Program-made: the position numbers and the translations under genes | Shown: piece by piece, positions 24,413 to 35,829 of the stretch | How the letters are laid out: each line of letters opens with the position of its first letter | How positions within the stretch are numbered: position 1 is the first letter of the stretch | Origin: Castor canadensis | Lineage: Eukaryota; Chordata; Mammalia; Rodentia; Castoridae | Assembly: GCF_047511655.1 (NCBI RefSeq) | Contig: NC_133390.1 | Span: 129,881,583 to 129,945,582 of the forward strand | Length of the DNA stretch: 64,000 bases | Reading direction: 5' to 3' | Notes under the pieces: model-generated | Told to the model about the DNA's origin: nothing | Seen by the model: the letters and a program-made list of their open reading frames with translations, nothing else | Database searches by the model: none

Positions 24413-25519
24413 GTAGAAAAATTAGAGTATCTAACACTAAGCATGCTATAATTGTATTAAAAAATTAAAAATAAAATACTTTAAAATTTTGTGGAATAAA
24501 ATCTGTATTTAAATAAATACATCCATTTACTAGTCAGTGGAAATACATGCAGCATTTGTTAATGAATATTCTTTGTTTCTCATTAAATAGTGGTCTGTCT
24601 GCAAAGTTATACATGGACATATTCCATGATGTAACAAATGAACCCTGAAGTGTGTGCCCTTGATGAACTACTGCACAATTAATTGGTAAGATATATAGCA
24701 GTAGGATCCTAGCTTGCTGCATAAAATACCTGAAAACTATAAATAACTCAATGCCTATCACAGAAAAAAAATAACACAGTGAGGTATTATATAGCAGTGA
24801 TAAGGATACTGATTCTTGCCTTCTATACATAAACGACATGGATAAATCTTAGAAATGTAACATTGGGTGCGAAAGAGCATATTCAAGAGATTATATACAC
24901 TATATGTGCATTTTCTGAGTTTTCACAAAAATCTGAAAGAGAAACAAGAAGACAACAGCATATTGATTTGAGATGCTTACATACACAGGTTTAGACTATT
25001 GAAAAAGAGAGCATAATGAAACACAAAGGAAGATGATAAAAATTTGGCAGTGAAGTCATGGGATGGTATTTGGAGAGTTTCATAAGCAATTTCAGAATTT
25101 AGTGTTAATATTTTAGACAATTTTCTAGATTCATTGGTGAGTAGATTTAGAGCTATTTATTTTATGTTAAAATTCCATATATATTTTATAAGATTTTTCA
25201 ATATATCAAATATTTTCTTTTTAAAATCAAAACATAATGGAAACGTCTTTTCCACAGTCAACATTTTTTTCATGCAATAAAGATTATACTTCATGGCTCT
25301 CTTGCTAGTAGATAATTGTGTCAAGAGCTACATAAAGAAATAGACCAAACAGGAACTTATGAATACTAAAAAGGAAAAAAAAAAGGAATTCTAGAGAAAT
25401 CTAGAACATTCAATTTTCCCAGTAGCATATTCGGCCCAAAGCAGTAGAAAAGTAGCCATGTCACTCAGTATCGTGGGGGATACTGGACATAATAATTACA
25501 CAAAACAGGATGATACTAA
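24413..25519. other. AT-rich stretch, nothing identified
   Basis: No repeat that I can name and no coding signal. Confidence 0.5.
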
Positions 25520-25882
25520 TGTCTTACACCTTCAGGCTGCAGTAACAAAATGCCATAGACTATATGGTTTGTAAACATCAGAATTTTTTTTCTCACATTT
25601 CTGGAGTTTGGAAGTCTGAGATTAGAGAATTGGCATGGTGAGACTCTGGTAAGAGCTATCTTACAAACTACAGACAGCCTACTTCACATTATATCCTCAC
25701 ATGCAGAAAGACAGCAAGAGGGCTCCCTGGGGTCTGTTTTATAAAGACACCAATCTCATCAGGCAGACTTCACCTTCATGATCTAATCAGCTCTCAAAGG
25801 CTCCACCTCTCAACACCATCTCATTGGGCATTGGGATTTGAAGATACAGTGGTTAGTAATACACAGATGTTCAGTCCATTGA
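25520..25882 (-). mobile_element. MLT1-like LTR (ERVL-MaLR), antisense, solo
   Basis: Read on the plus strand, the landmarks are 'caggctgcagtaacaaaatgccatagac', 'ctggagtttggaagtctgagatt', 'tcctcacatgcagaaag', 'ggctccctggggtctgttttataaagacaccaatc', 'catgatctaatcagctctcaaaggctccacctc' and 'catctcattgggcattgggatttgaag'. This is the order of an antisense MLT1 LTR. It is solo and old, with no internal retroviral genes beside it. Confidence 0.75.
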
Positions 25883-27236
25883 AGTTAGCAAGAAAGGATG
25901 TGTATGATGATTTTCTTGTTTACCCACACAGAGAGAGCACAGAAAGGAAGAGAAACCATCGTTTCTAAGCTGTCAGCTTCAATATGGAGACCCATTTTTT
26001 CCTGGTAAGGAAAAATTACTGAGAGATATTTTGCTGTGTATCTGAAGGGACAAGCTTCCAGAGCTATTCCTAAATCCGGGTATCCAGAGAAATATTAAGC
26101 AATCTGTAATGGGAATAACAATGAGAGAAAAAGAATTAACAATTGATATCCTCAAGAAAATGAGTCCAGGCCTCTTCATAGCAGAAGCTGCATGCAATGT
26201 CACCAGGGCATCTTGTACAACTGCAGTACTCCTCTAACCACGGCTTCAACACCTGTCCTGACTACAGCTCTCCATGACTTTAAGTCACATTCTCCTGTTT
26301 TCAACTCATGGTCTTTTAGAACTTCACCTTATTGGAGAGCTACTTGAGTGGCCAAATTAATCTCTACCAACTTTTCTTGCCAGTGGAATAATTTGGAGTT
26401 TTTTATTCTTTGGATTAGACCAAACTTTGATAGCAATATTTCCTATTGGAGAATTCAACTGTGGAGATTGTATCCATTGTGTGTCTGAATTTCCACATGT
26501 CTACTTCTTTGAAGTTTAGAGAATACTGACTGCACCAAATGCACCATATCCCAAGCTGCTGTAATTTCCTCTTCATCAAGTAACTCCTCCTAAAGCAGAG
26601 TTGGGACTAAGATAGACTCTTTCTACCTCTTAAAGCATCAAATTATGAACAATGTTCACAAGAATTTACCAGGGGCTGTTTTTTAGGAAAAGGTGACTTT
26701 CAGTAATAGCAAAGGTGACTGGGGCTTCTCATGACTGATGTATGTGTCCTTTGTGTCAGTTTTATGCAACATTAGGACTTTACATCCATCTGGTTGCACA
26801 GCCATTCCCTTGATGATCTCACCATGCTGCTCTCTCTCATTACTTCTACCTAAATTCTCTCACCTGCTTAGAAATTCACTGAGCAGGTGCACATATCTTT
26901 CTGACTCATAGCATGACTCTTCCTCTCCTAATAGACCTGTAGATCCTGGACAAGATATACCCTTTCATTACCTTTTGTCAGTCATGACCTTCCCCTTATT
27001 ATAGCTAAGTAACACATGAGATATAGTTACTTATGTTATACTCTATTTTTGATGCTCTTCTATGTATGTTCTCATTGATATTGGTGCCAAAAAGCCTCCA
27101 TCCACTCATGACCTCTTGTTCCCAGCTTCATTTTATTTAAAAAAACACTCTGCTTAGGTTAGGGATTTGTGTTCTCTAGTAAGCAAGACAAGTTGCTCAG
27201 AAGCATCTTCTTTTGCATTACATATTCCAGATGGTA
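25883..27236. other. no gene seen
   Basis: No recognisable repeat or coding segment. The minus frame at 26203-25979 has no motif I know. Confidence 0.5.
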
Positions 27237-27435
27237 TTTTTTTTTCTTTGCAGTACTGGGGTTTGAACTCTGGGTCTACACCTTGAGCTGTTCCACCAGC
27301 CCTTTTTTGTGATGGGTTTTTCAAGATAGGATCTCGTGAACTGTGTTTCCAAGCTGGCTTCAAACCACAAGCTTCCTGATGTCTGCCTCCTGAGTAGCCA
27401 GGATTACAGGAGTAAACCACTGGCACCCAGCTTAT
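27237..27435 (-). mobile_element. composite SINE (ID-like plus B1-like), antisense
   Basis: From left: T-run, 'gcagtactggggtttgaac...ccttgagctgttccaccagccc' (antisense ID-like unit), then 'gataggatctcgtgaactg', 'caagctggcttcaaaccac' and 'gcctcctgagtagccaggattacagg' (antisense B1-like unit). Shorter than the dimeric form elsewhere. Confidence 0.75.
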
Positions 27436-27540
27436 ATGTGCCAGAAGTTTTGCACAAGAGTGGAACATCCCCATTCTAAAATCTTCATGTTTACCTCTTT
27501 TCTTTTACTTCAATAAGCTGATTAGAATGAAAGAAGCTTG

Positions 27541-27735
27541 AGTCTGGCATTGTGGCACAAGCTCAAAATCCAAGCTCTCCGGAGGCAGAGACAGGAGGAT
27601 ATTCAGTTCAAGGACAGCCTGGGCTACACTCTTTCTTGAAAACCAAAAGCTGTAATGTAGCACAGTAACCTAGCATTTGCCTGCCATATGCAAGGTCCTG
27701 AGTTTGATTTCCAGGATCCTAAAAGGAATCTAAAG
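27541..27735 (+). mobile_element. composite B1-ID SINE
   Basis: A B1-like unit ('gtctggcattgtggcacaagctcaaaatcc', 'ggaggcagagacaggagg', 'gttcaaggacagcctgggctacac') is followed by an ID-like unit ('gcctgccatatgcaaggtcctgagtttgatttcc'). Head-to-head with the antisense composite at 27237-27435. Confidence 0.75.
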
Positions 27736-28955
27736 AATTGAATGACGCTAGAAGAAAAACAAAATATATAATTTTCTTTTAAAGCAATTGGAAAAATTTC
27801 ACACCAAAATATTATTTCTAACAAATTGAGACATTTTTCACAGCTGATTTTAATACAATATATTGTAATGTGCTTAGTAACCACTAAGCATAAAGAAACA
27901 TTCTTAAACACTTTTACATTAGGCAGAGATCAGCTTAGATTTTTTTCACCATGAATTAGTGACAACATCCAACAAGAAGATGTAAACACATTTCACAAAT
28001 CCCTGATAAATAGTTTCTCTGTTTATAAACATCTAGCAAGAGAACTGTAGTGTTTCTGCTGTCATCTAAGCCTGATGATGTTAAGGTACTTCTCTTCTCA
28101 TTGAACTTCATTCTTTAAAATACATCAAAATCGGCATGGATTAAATAAAATATATGCTTGTGTTTCAGAGAGAAAGTCTCCATTTGCAAGCTTCATAAGA
28201 AATCTGATGCATGTAATAAATTTAGAAACCAAAATGGAGATAGTGGTAGATAATGCAGGTCAGCCTCCTTAGGCACCAAGTTTGCCTTTCTCTTCTTGTT
28301 CTTGTCTGGGGACAGGAGACTATGGGAATATCTAGGCTCCCTTATATATAGACATGGTAATGGGACACAACCTTTGACCATACAATATAAGCAAAAGAAC
28401 ATAGGGATAATATCTCTCCCCCATTCCTAGAATCAAAGTCTCATGTGTAGACTTTTCTGTTTTTGTCTTCCAATTATCTTTTCTTCCTTCACAGAACTCA
28501 AGGGAATGCTGAGTCCTGTTTCTAGTGTGATTGAGGAAGCTCCCAATAGACCAAACCTCCCTGAAACAACAACAGCCAGCTCTGGGAAATAAATGCTAGG
28601 AGATTTTGGAAAGGAGCTGATCCTTGAGTCAAAAGATTGGTGTACATTGAGTTAAACATTTTCATGGCTTGCAGTTTGAAGATCCTGTGTGACAAGCAAA
28701 ACTCTATTCAAAATTTCCATGGCCTCAATCACTGGATGAAGTGCTGGAAGAACCACTGGAAAGTAAGGGAAGGTTATCAGAAAGGAGGCAAGCAGACACA
28801 AGATGGCCTGCATTTGCTAATAAGTTCATCTAAAGTTATGCTGACCCCTGACCATGCATGCTCTGCTTGATGCGGAATGCAGGCAGTCTAACTAAAAAAA
28901 AAAAAAAAAAAAATGATTTGAAATTTCATTTGCAGCCCAACTAAGTGTCTGCTAA
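27736..28955. other. no gene seen; 20-A run at 28894-28913
   Basis: The A-run could be a retroposition tail, but the sequence before it matches no transcript I recognise and I find no flanking duplication. The rest is unassigned. Confidence 0.45.
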
Positions 28956-29084
28956 AGCAAAAATATCGACACAAGTCATTGGAACCTGATAGTGCAAATA
29001 TTATCCAAGACATAGCATTCACCTAATCCATGATACAATCCAAAATATATTTATATAAAATGTTTAGAAAAATGTTATTTTATC

Positions 29085-29099
29085 TCAAATGATAATTTT
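29085..29099. repeat. left target-site duplication of the antisense SINE
   Basis: tcaaatgataatttt, one mismatch to 29417-29431. Confidence 0.8.
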
Positions 29100-29416
29100 T
29101 TTGGCAGTACTCAGGGCTTCACACATACTAGACAGGTGCTCTAACCCTTTGAGACATGGCTTCAGCACTCTTTGCTATGGTTATTTTGGAGATAGGGTCT
29201 CACTTTTTGTCCATGCTGCATCTGGACCTCAATCTTCCTGTTTTACACTTCTTGTTTTAGCTGGGATGACAGGTGCACACCACAACACCCAGCTTTTTTC
29301 CATTGAGATGAGGTCTCGAGAACTATTTTTGCTTGGGCTGGCCTGAAACCATCATCCTCCCAATCTCAGCCTCCCAAGCAGCTAGAATGACAGAAGTAAG
29401 CCACCAGCACTCAGTT
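29100..29416 (-). mobile_element. composite SINE (ID-like plus two B1-like units), antisense, with TSD
   Basis: From left: 'ggcagtactcagggcttcacacatactagacaggtgctc' (antisense ID-like), 'gagatagggtctcac' to 'gctgggatgacaggtgcacacc' (antisense B1-like), then 'gagatgaggtctcgagaac' to 'gcctcccaagcagctagaatgacag' (second B1-like). A 15-bp duplication flanks it: tcaaatgataatttt at 29085-29099 and tcaaataataatttt at 29417-29431. Confidence 0.85.
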
Positions 29417-29431
29417 TCAAATAATAATTTT
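29417..29431. repeat. right target-site duplication of the antisense SINE
   Basis: tcaaataataatttt, partner of 29085-29099. Confidence 0.8.
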
Positions 29432-29759
29432 AGAAGGCCACCAAGATTGGCCTCCAGATAGCTCTGGTTTTGGAATTAGTAAATAACAACTTTAAAGCAG
29501 CTATCATAACTAAACTGAGAGAAATGAAAATATACTTTCAATGAATAAAAAGACAGGTGACCCAAGAAAAGAAATAAATGCTATAAAAATAATAACACAG
29601 AAATTCTTTAAGTGAAAATGATACTATCTGAAACTTTGAACGTGCATTGTTTCTGAGTGGATTGAAGATTATAAAAGAAGTTAAAATTTTCAACACTACT
29701 TAAACTCTTAGATGAAATAAGCTACACAGCCCTTTTAAAGAAAACTGCCAAAAGTTTTA

Positions 29760-30190
29760 GTGTACATATGCATTTATGAATGTACATTTGCATGTGTATA
29801 TACATTCATTACATATCCAATATATCATATTCATATGATGTATATTACATCATAGTGTATTACATGCCTCTTTAAGCATTCATTGGTGTGAATGGTTATG
29901 AATTTATGTAAGTTATAATATGTAATACATATTACATGCATTAAATAACAATGTTTAATAACATATGTTGTATTACATATGTATGCTATGGAATGTGAGT
30001 AATATATACTCTATCTGCATGTATATAAACATATGCCAGTGCATGTTTCAGAAAGTACACAGGCACAGCTGAAAGAAGAATTACAAAACTCTATATAAGG
30101 CTATGTAGGTCTCAGAGAAACCCGAATGTGTGTTTGTATTATATGTAATACATGCTATCATATATTGTAATGTGTAATATGTTAGTTTGT
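29760..30190. repeat. AT-rich region with recurring ATTACAT/ATGTAAT words
   Basis: The words attacat and atgtaat recur many times in both orientations, for example as the arms of atgtaat-acat-attacat near 29920. It may be a decayed simple repeat. No function is shown. Confidence 0.5.
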
Positions 30191-30357
30191 ACTCAGAAAC
30201 TTATGTGTGCATATTTACAGATACACTCTACATGAAATTTTTACTTTTCATCTTGTTACTACAGACTAACCATGCAATATTGTTTTCCAAGGACAAATTA
30301 TGAAAGATTTAATATGTTCTAGTTGTAAATAGAAGTTGTAGTAATATAAATATTTTT

Positions 30358-30374
30358 GAGAGAGGGCAATTTGG
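30358..30374. repeat. left target-site duplication of the young L1
   Basis: gagagagggcaatttgg, identical to 31328-31344. Confidence 0.95.
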
Positions 30375-31327
30375 ATCATCAGCAACACCACCAACAACAG
30401 GTGTTGGCGAGGATGCGGGGGAAAAGGAACCCTCTTACACTGTTGGTGGGAATGTAGACTAGTACAACCACTCTGGAAAAAAATTTGGAGGCTACTTAAA
30501 AAGCTGGACATCGATCTACCATTTGATCCAGCAATACCACTCTTGGGGATATACCCAAAAGTCTGTTACTCCAGAGGCACTTGCACATCCATGTTTATTG
30601 TGGCACTATTCACAATAGCCAAGTTATGGAAACAGCCAAGATGCCCCAGCACTGACGAATAGATTAAGAAAATGTGGTATCTATACACAATGGAATTCTA
30701 TACAGCCATGAAGAAGAACGAAATGTTATCATTCGCTGGTAAATGGATGGAATTGGAGAACATCATTCTGAGTGAGGTTAGCCTGGCCCAAAAGACCAAA
30801 AATCGTATGTTCTCCCTCATATGTGGACATTAGATCAAGGGCAAACACAACAAGCGGATTGGACTTTGATCACATGATAAAAGCTTTAGCACACAAGGGA
30901 GGGGTGAGGATAGGTAAGACACCTAAAAAACTAGCTAGCATTTGTTGCCCTTAACGCAGAGAAACTAAAGCAGATACCTTAAAGCAACTGAGGCCAATAG
31001 GAAAAGGGGAACAGGTACTAGAGAAAAGGTTAGATCAAAAAGAATTAACCTAGAAGGTAACACCCACGCACAGGAAATCAATGTGAGTCAATGCCCTGTA
31101 TAGCTATCCTTATCTCAACCAGCAAAAACCCTTGTTCCTTCCTATTATTGCTTATACTCTCTCTACAACAAAATTAGAAATAAGGGCAAAATAGTTTCTG
31201 CTGGGTATTGAGCGGGGGGAGAGGGAGAGGGGGAGTGGGTGGTAAGGGAGGGGGTGGGAGCAGAGGGGAGAAATGAACCAAGCCTTGTATGCACATATGA
31301 ATAATAAAAGAAAAATGAAAAAAAAAA
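30375..31327 (+). mobile_element. 5'-truncated L1, relatively young, with perfect 17-bp TSD
   Basis: The insert begins in late ORF2, runs through the ORF2 end near 30832 and the 3' UTR, and finishes with 'aataataaaagaaaaatg' and an A-run. The late ORF2 frame stays readable over about 130 codons ('CWWECRLVQPLW', 'FDPAIPLLGIYP', 'MFIVALFTIAK') with one in-frame TAG at 30660-30662 where the family normally has Trp. The perfect 17-bp duplication and clean tail point to a fairly recent insertion. Without the upstream ORF2 domains it cannot move by itself. Confidence 0.92.
31213..31270 (+). other. G-rich tract in L1 3' UTR, possible G-quadruplex
   Basis: Six or more runs of three or more G lie within 58 bp. 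L1 3' UTRs are known to carry a G-rich polypurine tract able to form G-quadruplex DNA. Structure here is inferred from base pattern only. Confidence 0.7.
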
Positions 31328-31344
31328 GAGAGAGGGCAATTTGG
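31328..31344. repeat. right target-site duplication of the young L1
   Basis: gagagagggcaatttgg, identical to 30358-30374. Confidence 0.95.
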
Positions 31345-31604
31345 GAACTTCTTTTTTCTTGCTGATAAAAGTTTTTTAAAGAATGTTTAGTTCATTTTAT
31401 TATGGCATACTAAGTACATACTGACACCACTTCTTCTGGTTTAAGTTCATACAAATGGGAAAAGTGCACAGAGAAAGTAGACGGAGCATCATTAGTGCAT
31501 TAATAATTGTGGAAAAGGAAATACAGATTGAAAGGGAAATTGGATTGAGGAAATCACCCAAGTCCTTTACTGAAAAAGTAGGAAAGAGTCTCGCACAGTT
31601 TCAG

Positions 31605-31658
31605 TCTAAAATCAGAAAACTTTCTGATTTTAGAAAGTTTTCGCTTTCTAAAATCAGA
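31605..31658. repeat. alternating triple inverted repeat
   Basis: The word tctaaaatcagaaa (31605-31618) is followed after 2 bases by its exact reverse complement (31621-31634). The 15-mer tctgattttagaaag (31623-31637) is followed after a 6-base spacer by its exact reverse complement (31644-31658). The middle arm can pair with either neighbour, giving two mutually exclusive perfect hairpins. Confidence 0.95.
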
Positions 31659-32835
31659 GAGAGTCCTGTGGCCATTGAAAAGATGGTAGTTTTCATATGA
31701 CAATGGCCATCCATGGTTTGATACTGATATAGACATTCATCCACTCATCTCTTACTTTTGTCGAGCAATTTGAGGAAAGAAATAATAATGTACCCAACCA
31801 TAGCAGCAAAAAAGGTTTCATTGTTTGTGTATTTTTAACATGTAAAAAAATGAAATTTACACAGCCATGTAGCAATAAACTGAATATGTGAATGAAAAGT
31901 ATAATTTTTCCTGAGAAATATAAAGTTAAAATTTTAGTACACAAACAGAAATATATCAGAAATCATATTGAAGTTGAAATACTTCTTTAAATTCTATCCT
32001 TTAAAAGCTAGCAAATTCAACTTTTCAGGATATCAGTAATACTTTTTATTTATTCTTTTCTGAAAGACAAAGAATGCAGGGAAGTTAGTTTGTTACTTGA
32101 TTCTAATTATTCCTCTAATAACTGAAACAGATGAGGAGAGTTCACTAAGGGAAAACTGCAGGCCAATCTAATCTAGGAACATGTGATAGAACACTGAAAA
32201 TGCACAAAATAGGAATTATAAAAATTTCTATATGTAGTCATTGAAATAGTAATATTAAAAATCAATAGATGTTTAAAAAAACTAAACATACTAGAAAGAG
32301 AGATGAGAAGACCATAAAGAAACCTATGTAGAAAGATAAGACAATTTGTGGGAAGAAAACCTACAGTTTCTATCTAATGAGTCACCCCCCTCCAAAAAAT
32401 AAGGGAGAGAATAAAGAAGAGGCAATAGTCAAATGGGAAATTCTTCAGAACTAAATAGGAAGAAATTTCACATTAAGCAACAACAAAGTACATGAAGGCT
32501 GTGGTAGGATAATGAAAACAAATCTATCAAACTAATCCTGAGATTATAGTTTTAAAAGATATGCAGTAGTATGGTATTAAGCAAAGCATGACTATAATAC
32601 ACAAAATACACACGAACAGCTCAGAAAATTTGAAATGAATGTAATGTTAGTACATGTTAGCCAAAAGAAAGTTCTGATGTCTGTATTAATGTTGAACGAA
32701 GCAGAATCTAAAATAAAGGCAATAATTATTACAAAAGCATAGCTAATTGTTGAAAAAATTTAGCAAGAAAGCTTATAATTTACAGCTTTGAATCTGTCTA
32801 ACAAAATAGTCACAATGGAAGAAAGGAAAAAATAC
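31659..32835. other. AT-rich stretch, no gene seen
   Basis: Probably decayed LINE sequence by composition, but only the part after about 32840 shows landmarks that I can match. Confidence 0.4.
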
Positions 32836-32839
32836 AATT

Positions 32840-34200
32840 ATTGCAAGAAGAAAATTAACAATTCCATAAGCATAGCAGAACATGCTAATACATTTATCTC
32901 AGAGACGAGTGGATCCATGCCAACAGAATTGATAGGACAATAAAAGATTTTTAAAATAATGTAACCTTAATTTTATATATCAGAAATAATGTATTTACAT
33001 AGACTCCTGTACTGAGAGAATATGCATTATTTTCAAGAACACATGGTCTGTTAACAGAAATTGTTCATAACCTACAGGCTAAAGCTTATCACAATGAATT
33101 AAAATCATTGACTGAAATGAAATAAATTTAAAATTCTGTAATAAAAATGGTCACTCCCTCAATAAAAGTAAGGTCATTATAAGCTAAATATAAGAAGTAA
33201 AAATATCTTCTAAATAGTCCATGGGATGAAAATGATTTATAATGAGAATTACAATGTAGAATCAAAAGAGAAGAAAGCAGTAATAATAAAACTTTTATGC
33301 AGCAAATACCTACTAAAGATGAAAATATATTTCTAAAGTATATATAATAGGATATAAAAAAATATTCAAATTATTGAGCTAAGTTTCTCCTTAAGAGGCT
33401 ATAAATAATAACCAAGCAAACCATAAAATATTAGAAAGAAAGAAAAAATGTAGGTGTTAACGTAATTTTTAAAATTATTTTTTGGAAATTTAGGTTTTTG
33501 GAAGAAATAATGTCAAAATTCTGACAATATTAATGAAAGGTAAGAGATGGCACAAGTAGACAATGTTAGAAATTAGTAAGTTTTATAACCAGAGATACCA
33601 CAAATTATATAGTGAGGGACGTTGAGAAACCTCCCAAAAATAGAGATTAATCTATTTACATTCAGAAGGATAACAGGAGACGATGCCGGTTCTCTCCAGT
33701 GAACCTATAAATTCAAGGCAATGCCAATGAAAATATCGCTAAGGCATTTTATGAAATTTTCTAGGCTATTCCTAGAACTTAAATGGAAGCAAAAAAAGTA
33801 AAACTACCACCCAGTGGGCTAGGTGCTGGTGGCCCTCGCCTGTCCCTCGTCCTAGCCATCTAGGATGCAGAGATGGAGAGGATTGGATTTGAGGTGGCAG
33901 GTGCCTATCATCTCAGCTACAGTGGGAAGTTGAAAATATAAGGATGGGGGTCAACATACGGCCGGGACAAAAAGTGAGACCCTAGCTGCAAAATAACCAG
34001 AATAAAAACAGAGGCTTGGATCGAGTGGTAGAGCATGTAAAGCCCTGAGTTCAAACCCCAGTACTGCCAAATAATATTAACAATAATAACAATATTAACA
34101 AGAATAAGAAAGAGGTCTTCCTTAAAAGATATCAGGCCTTATTATACAGTGTTCTACAGTGTCCATAATTAGAACAACATTCACAATGTGAAGGTGAAAA
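32840..34200 (+). pseudogene. very degraded old L1 ORF2, split by a SINE
   Basis: 'ttaacaattccataagcat' and 'tgcattattttcaagaacacatgg' (32855-33060) match the endonuclease part. 'ctataaattcaaggcaatgccaatgaaaat' and 'aacttaaatggaagcaaaaaaag' (33705-33800) match the late RT part. 'aaaagatatcaggccttattatacag' resumes after the composite SINE. The 580 bp between the first two landmarks is too short for the normal spacing, so an internal deletion occurred. Confidence 0.65.
33813..34110 (+). mobile_element. composite SINE (B1-like dimer plus ID-like), inside old L1
   Basis: 'gctaggtgctggtggccctcgcctgtccctcgtcctagcc' and 'ggcaggtgcctatcatctcagctac' are two B1-like heads. 'gaggcttggatcgagtggtagagcatg' to 'ccctgagttcaaaccccagtactgcc' is the ID-like unit. 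The tail is AAT-rich. The ID head is shortened. Confidence 0.8.
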
Positions 34201-34484
34201 AATCTTTTCACTACATTTTAGAAATTAAAAAAAAAATAGAAAGAATTGAAGCTCACAGGTAAAAATGACTTGTTAACTCTCACAGGGATTAGGTGACAGA
34301 TTCTCCACCAAAATTCTGGTTTGGTGAATCCCAAACTTGGACCATGATTACTACAGTACGTGTTTCTCTCTCACACTTTGTTAGAAGACCAGCCGGATTA
34401 CAAATCAGGACCATCTTTTTGGTAACAAGCAGTTCCCAGTTTCAGTGACTTAAAGCACAGTATCTCATAGTTAACGTTCCGTTT
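34201..34484. other. no feature seen
   Basis: Short unassigned stretch between an old L1 and a SINE. Confidence 0.5.
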
Positions 34485-34752
34485 TGGTTAGGCAGTATTC
34501 GGCTGCTTGAGCCATACTCCCAGCCCTTTGGGCTTCAGTTACTTTTTAAATAGGGTCTTTTGTCTTTGCCCAGTCCGGCTTATTTACACTTCCCTGGTAT
34601 CTGGGATGGTAGGTGTGCACCACCACATCCAGCTTTATTGGTTGACATGGTGTCTCACCATTTGTCTGTCTGGCCTTGAACTGTGATCCTCCAGGTCTCT
34701 GTACCTCCATGTGCTCAGATTACAGTCATGAGCCACTGCACCTGGCCTTGTT
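34485..34752 (-). mobile_element. composite SINE, antisense
   Basis: 'ggcagtattcggctgcttgagccatactcccagccc' is an antisense ID-like head region. 'tagggtcttttgtctttgcccagtccggc...gggatggtaggtgtgcaccaccacatccagc' and 'catggtgtctcacc...gtgctcagattacagtcatgagccactgcacc' are two antisense B1-like units. No flanking duplication was seen. Confidence 0.75.
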
Positions 34753-35738
34753 TTTCTTTCTTAATTTGCAGCTCTACTTGGATCAGTGTTGAAGTCAGCT
34801 CCTGGCAGTCACTCCAGGCTCAGGGACCCAGTTTGATGAAGGCTCCATTATCTTGCAACTAGACTAGACATTAGACTTCATCTTTTACTGTACACAGGCC
34901 AATCAGGGCCCAGAGAACTGCATCCAAAAGTGGTATGCATCAGTTCCACACACATTTAATTGGTGAGAGCTTGTCATGGCCCTGCCTGACTATAAGAAAG
35001 CTGGAAAATTTGGTGACCGGTATGACTAGGAAAGCAGGAAATGGGTATGGATGAGCCCTGAAGGACTATTTCACACGGCAGAATGAAAGTAAGTATGATT
35101 TGTTCAGCCAGATGATTCACATCTGACTCTCACCCTCTCCTGTTGTGACTTCCATTTTTTCAGTACATTTCTAGGTGCCTGCATACCCAGCCTAGGATCT
35201 AGAGAATAAATATCTGATGATGTCAGTCAAATCAGGCTGTGGCTCTGTATGGCTACAAGGATGATGAGCAAAGGAAGAGGATTAAGGAATGGTCGGAAGG
35301 CTTGTTTATGATCCTGAGGGATCTGCTTTATTCCTTGAGGGGAAGGAGGTGGGTCCTCACGTCAAGTCCTAACTTCTCCTCCTGAAAGAGTATTTACCAT
35401 TTGTACTGAAACTGGGCCATATCAATGAAATAGGCTGAAGTATAGGATAATTAGTAAACTCACAGAATTTGTTTTGTTCTTTTTTCATAAAAACATTTTT
35501 TCTCTAATTTAAAATAATTTATTCAAAATGTACATAGAAAATAGATTTCAAATATTTTATTGGTATGTTTGTGTTTAATAATAATGTAATTTTTCTTTAT
35601 TTTTGTTATTTTTTAATCCTTTTCCTTTTTTGCTATTTTTTAAAGTCTATATAATTTATGCCAGAAAGGGAAAGGTCAGCCAACTACATAATAAAGTTTA
35701 ATAATCAAAATAAAACATTCTGAAATTGATATAACATG
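34753..35738. other. no gene seen
   Basis: No recognisable coding signal and no repeat that I can name. Becomes AT-rich after 35450. Confidence 0.5.
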
Positions 35739-35829
35739 TTTAAGTCATGAGCATGGCTCAAGTGATAAAGTGTCTGCCTTGTGAGCATGAGGCCCTGAGT
35801 TCAATCCCCCAGTACTGCCAAAAAAAATG
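35739..35829 (+). mobile_element. ID-like SINE
   Basis: 'gtcatgagcatggctcaagtgataaagtgtctgccttgtgagcatgag' and 'gccctgagttcaatcccccagtactgcc' with an A-run tail. This is the free monomer of the ID-like unit that forms the 3' part of the composite SINEs. Confidence 0.85.

Larger units (their letters stand above)
28960..29700 (+). repeat. old L1 (L1M-type) 5' region, split by a SINE
   Basis: 'ttccaggatttcatccaaaat'-like text appears as 'aatccatgatacaatccaaaat' near 29030, and 'gtaaataacaactttaaagcagctatcataactaaactgagag' near 29480 matches the old L1 region usually reading 'gactttaaagcagccattataaaaatg'. A composite SINE at 29100-29416 interrupts it. Confidence 0.55.

Noticed and set aside
27154..27474. 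106-codon minus-strand frame
   Set aside because: Overlaps the antisense composite SINE and encodes the usual SINE-derived peptide.
28894..28913. Processed pseudogene ending in a 20-A tail
   Set aside because: The upstream sequence resembles no transcript I know and no flanking duplication was found.
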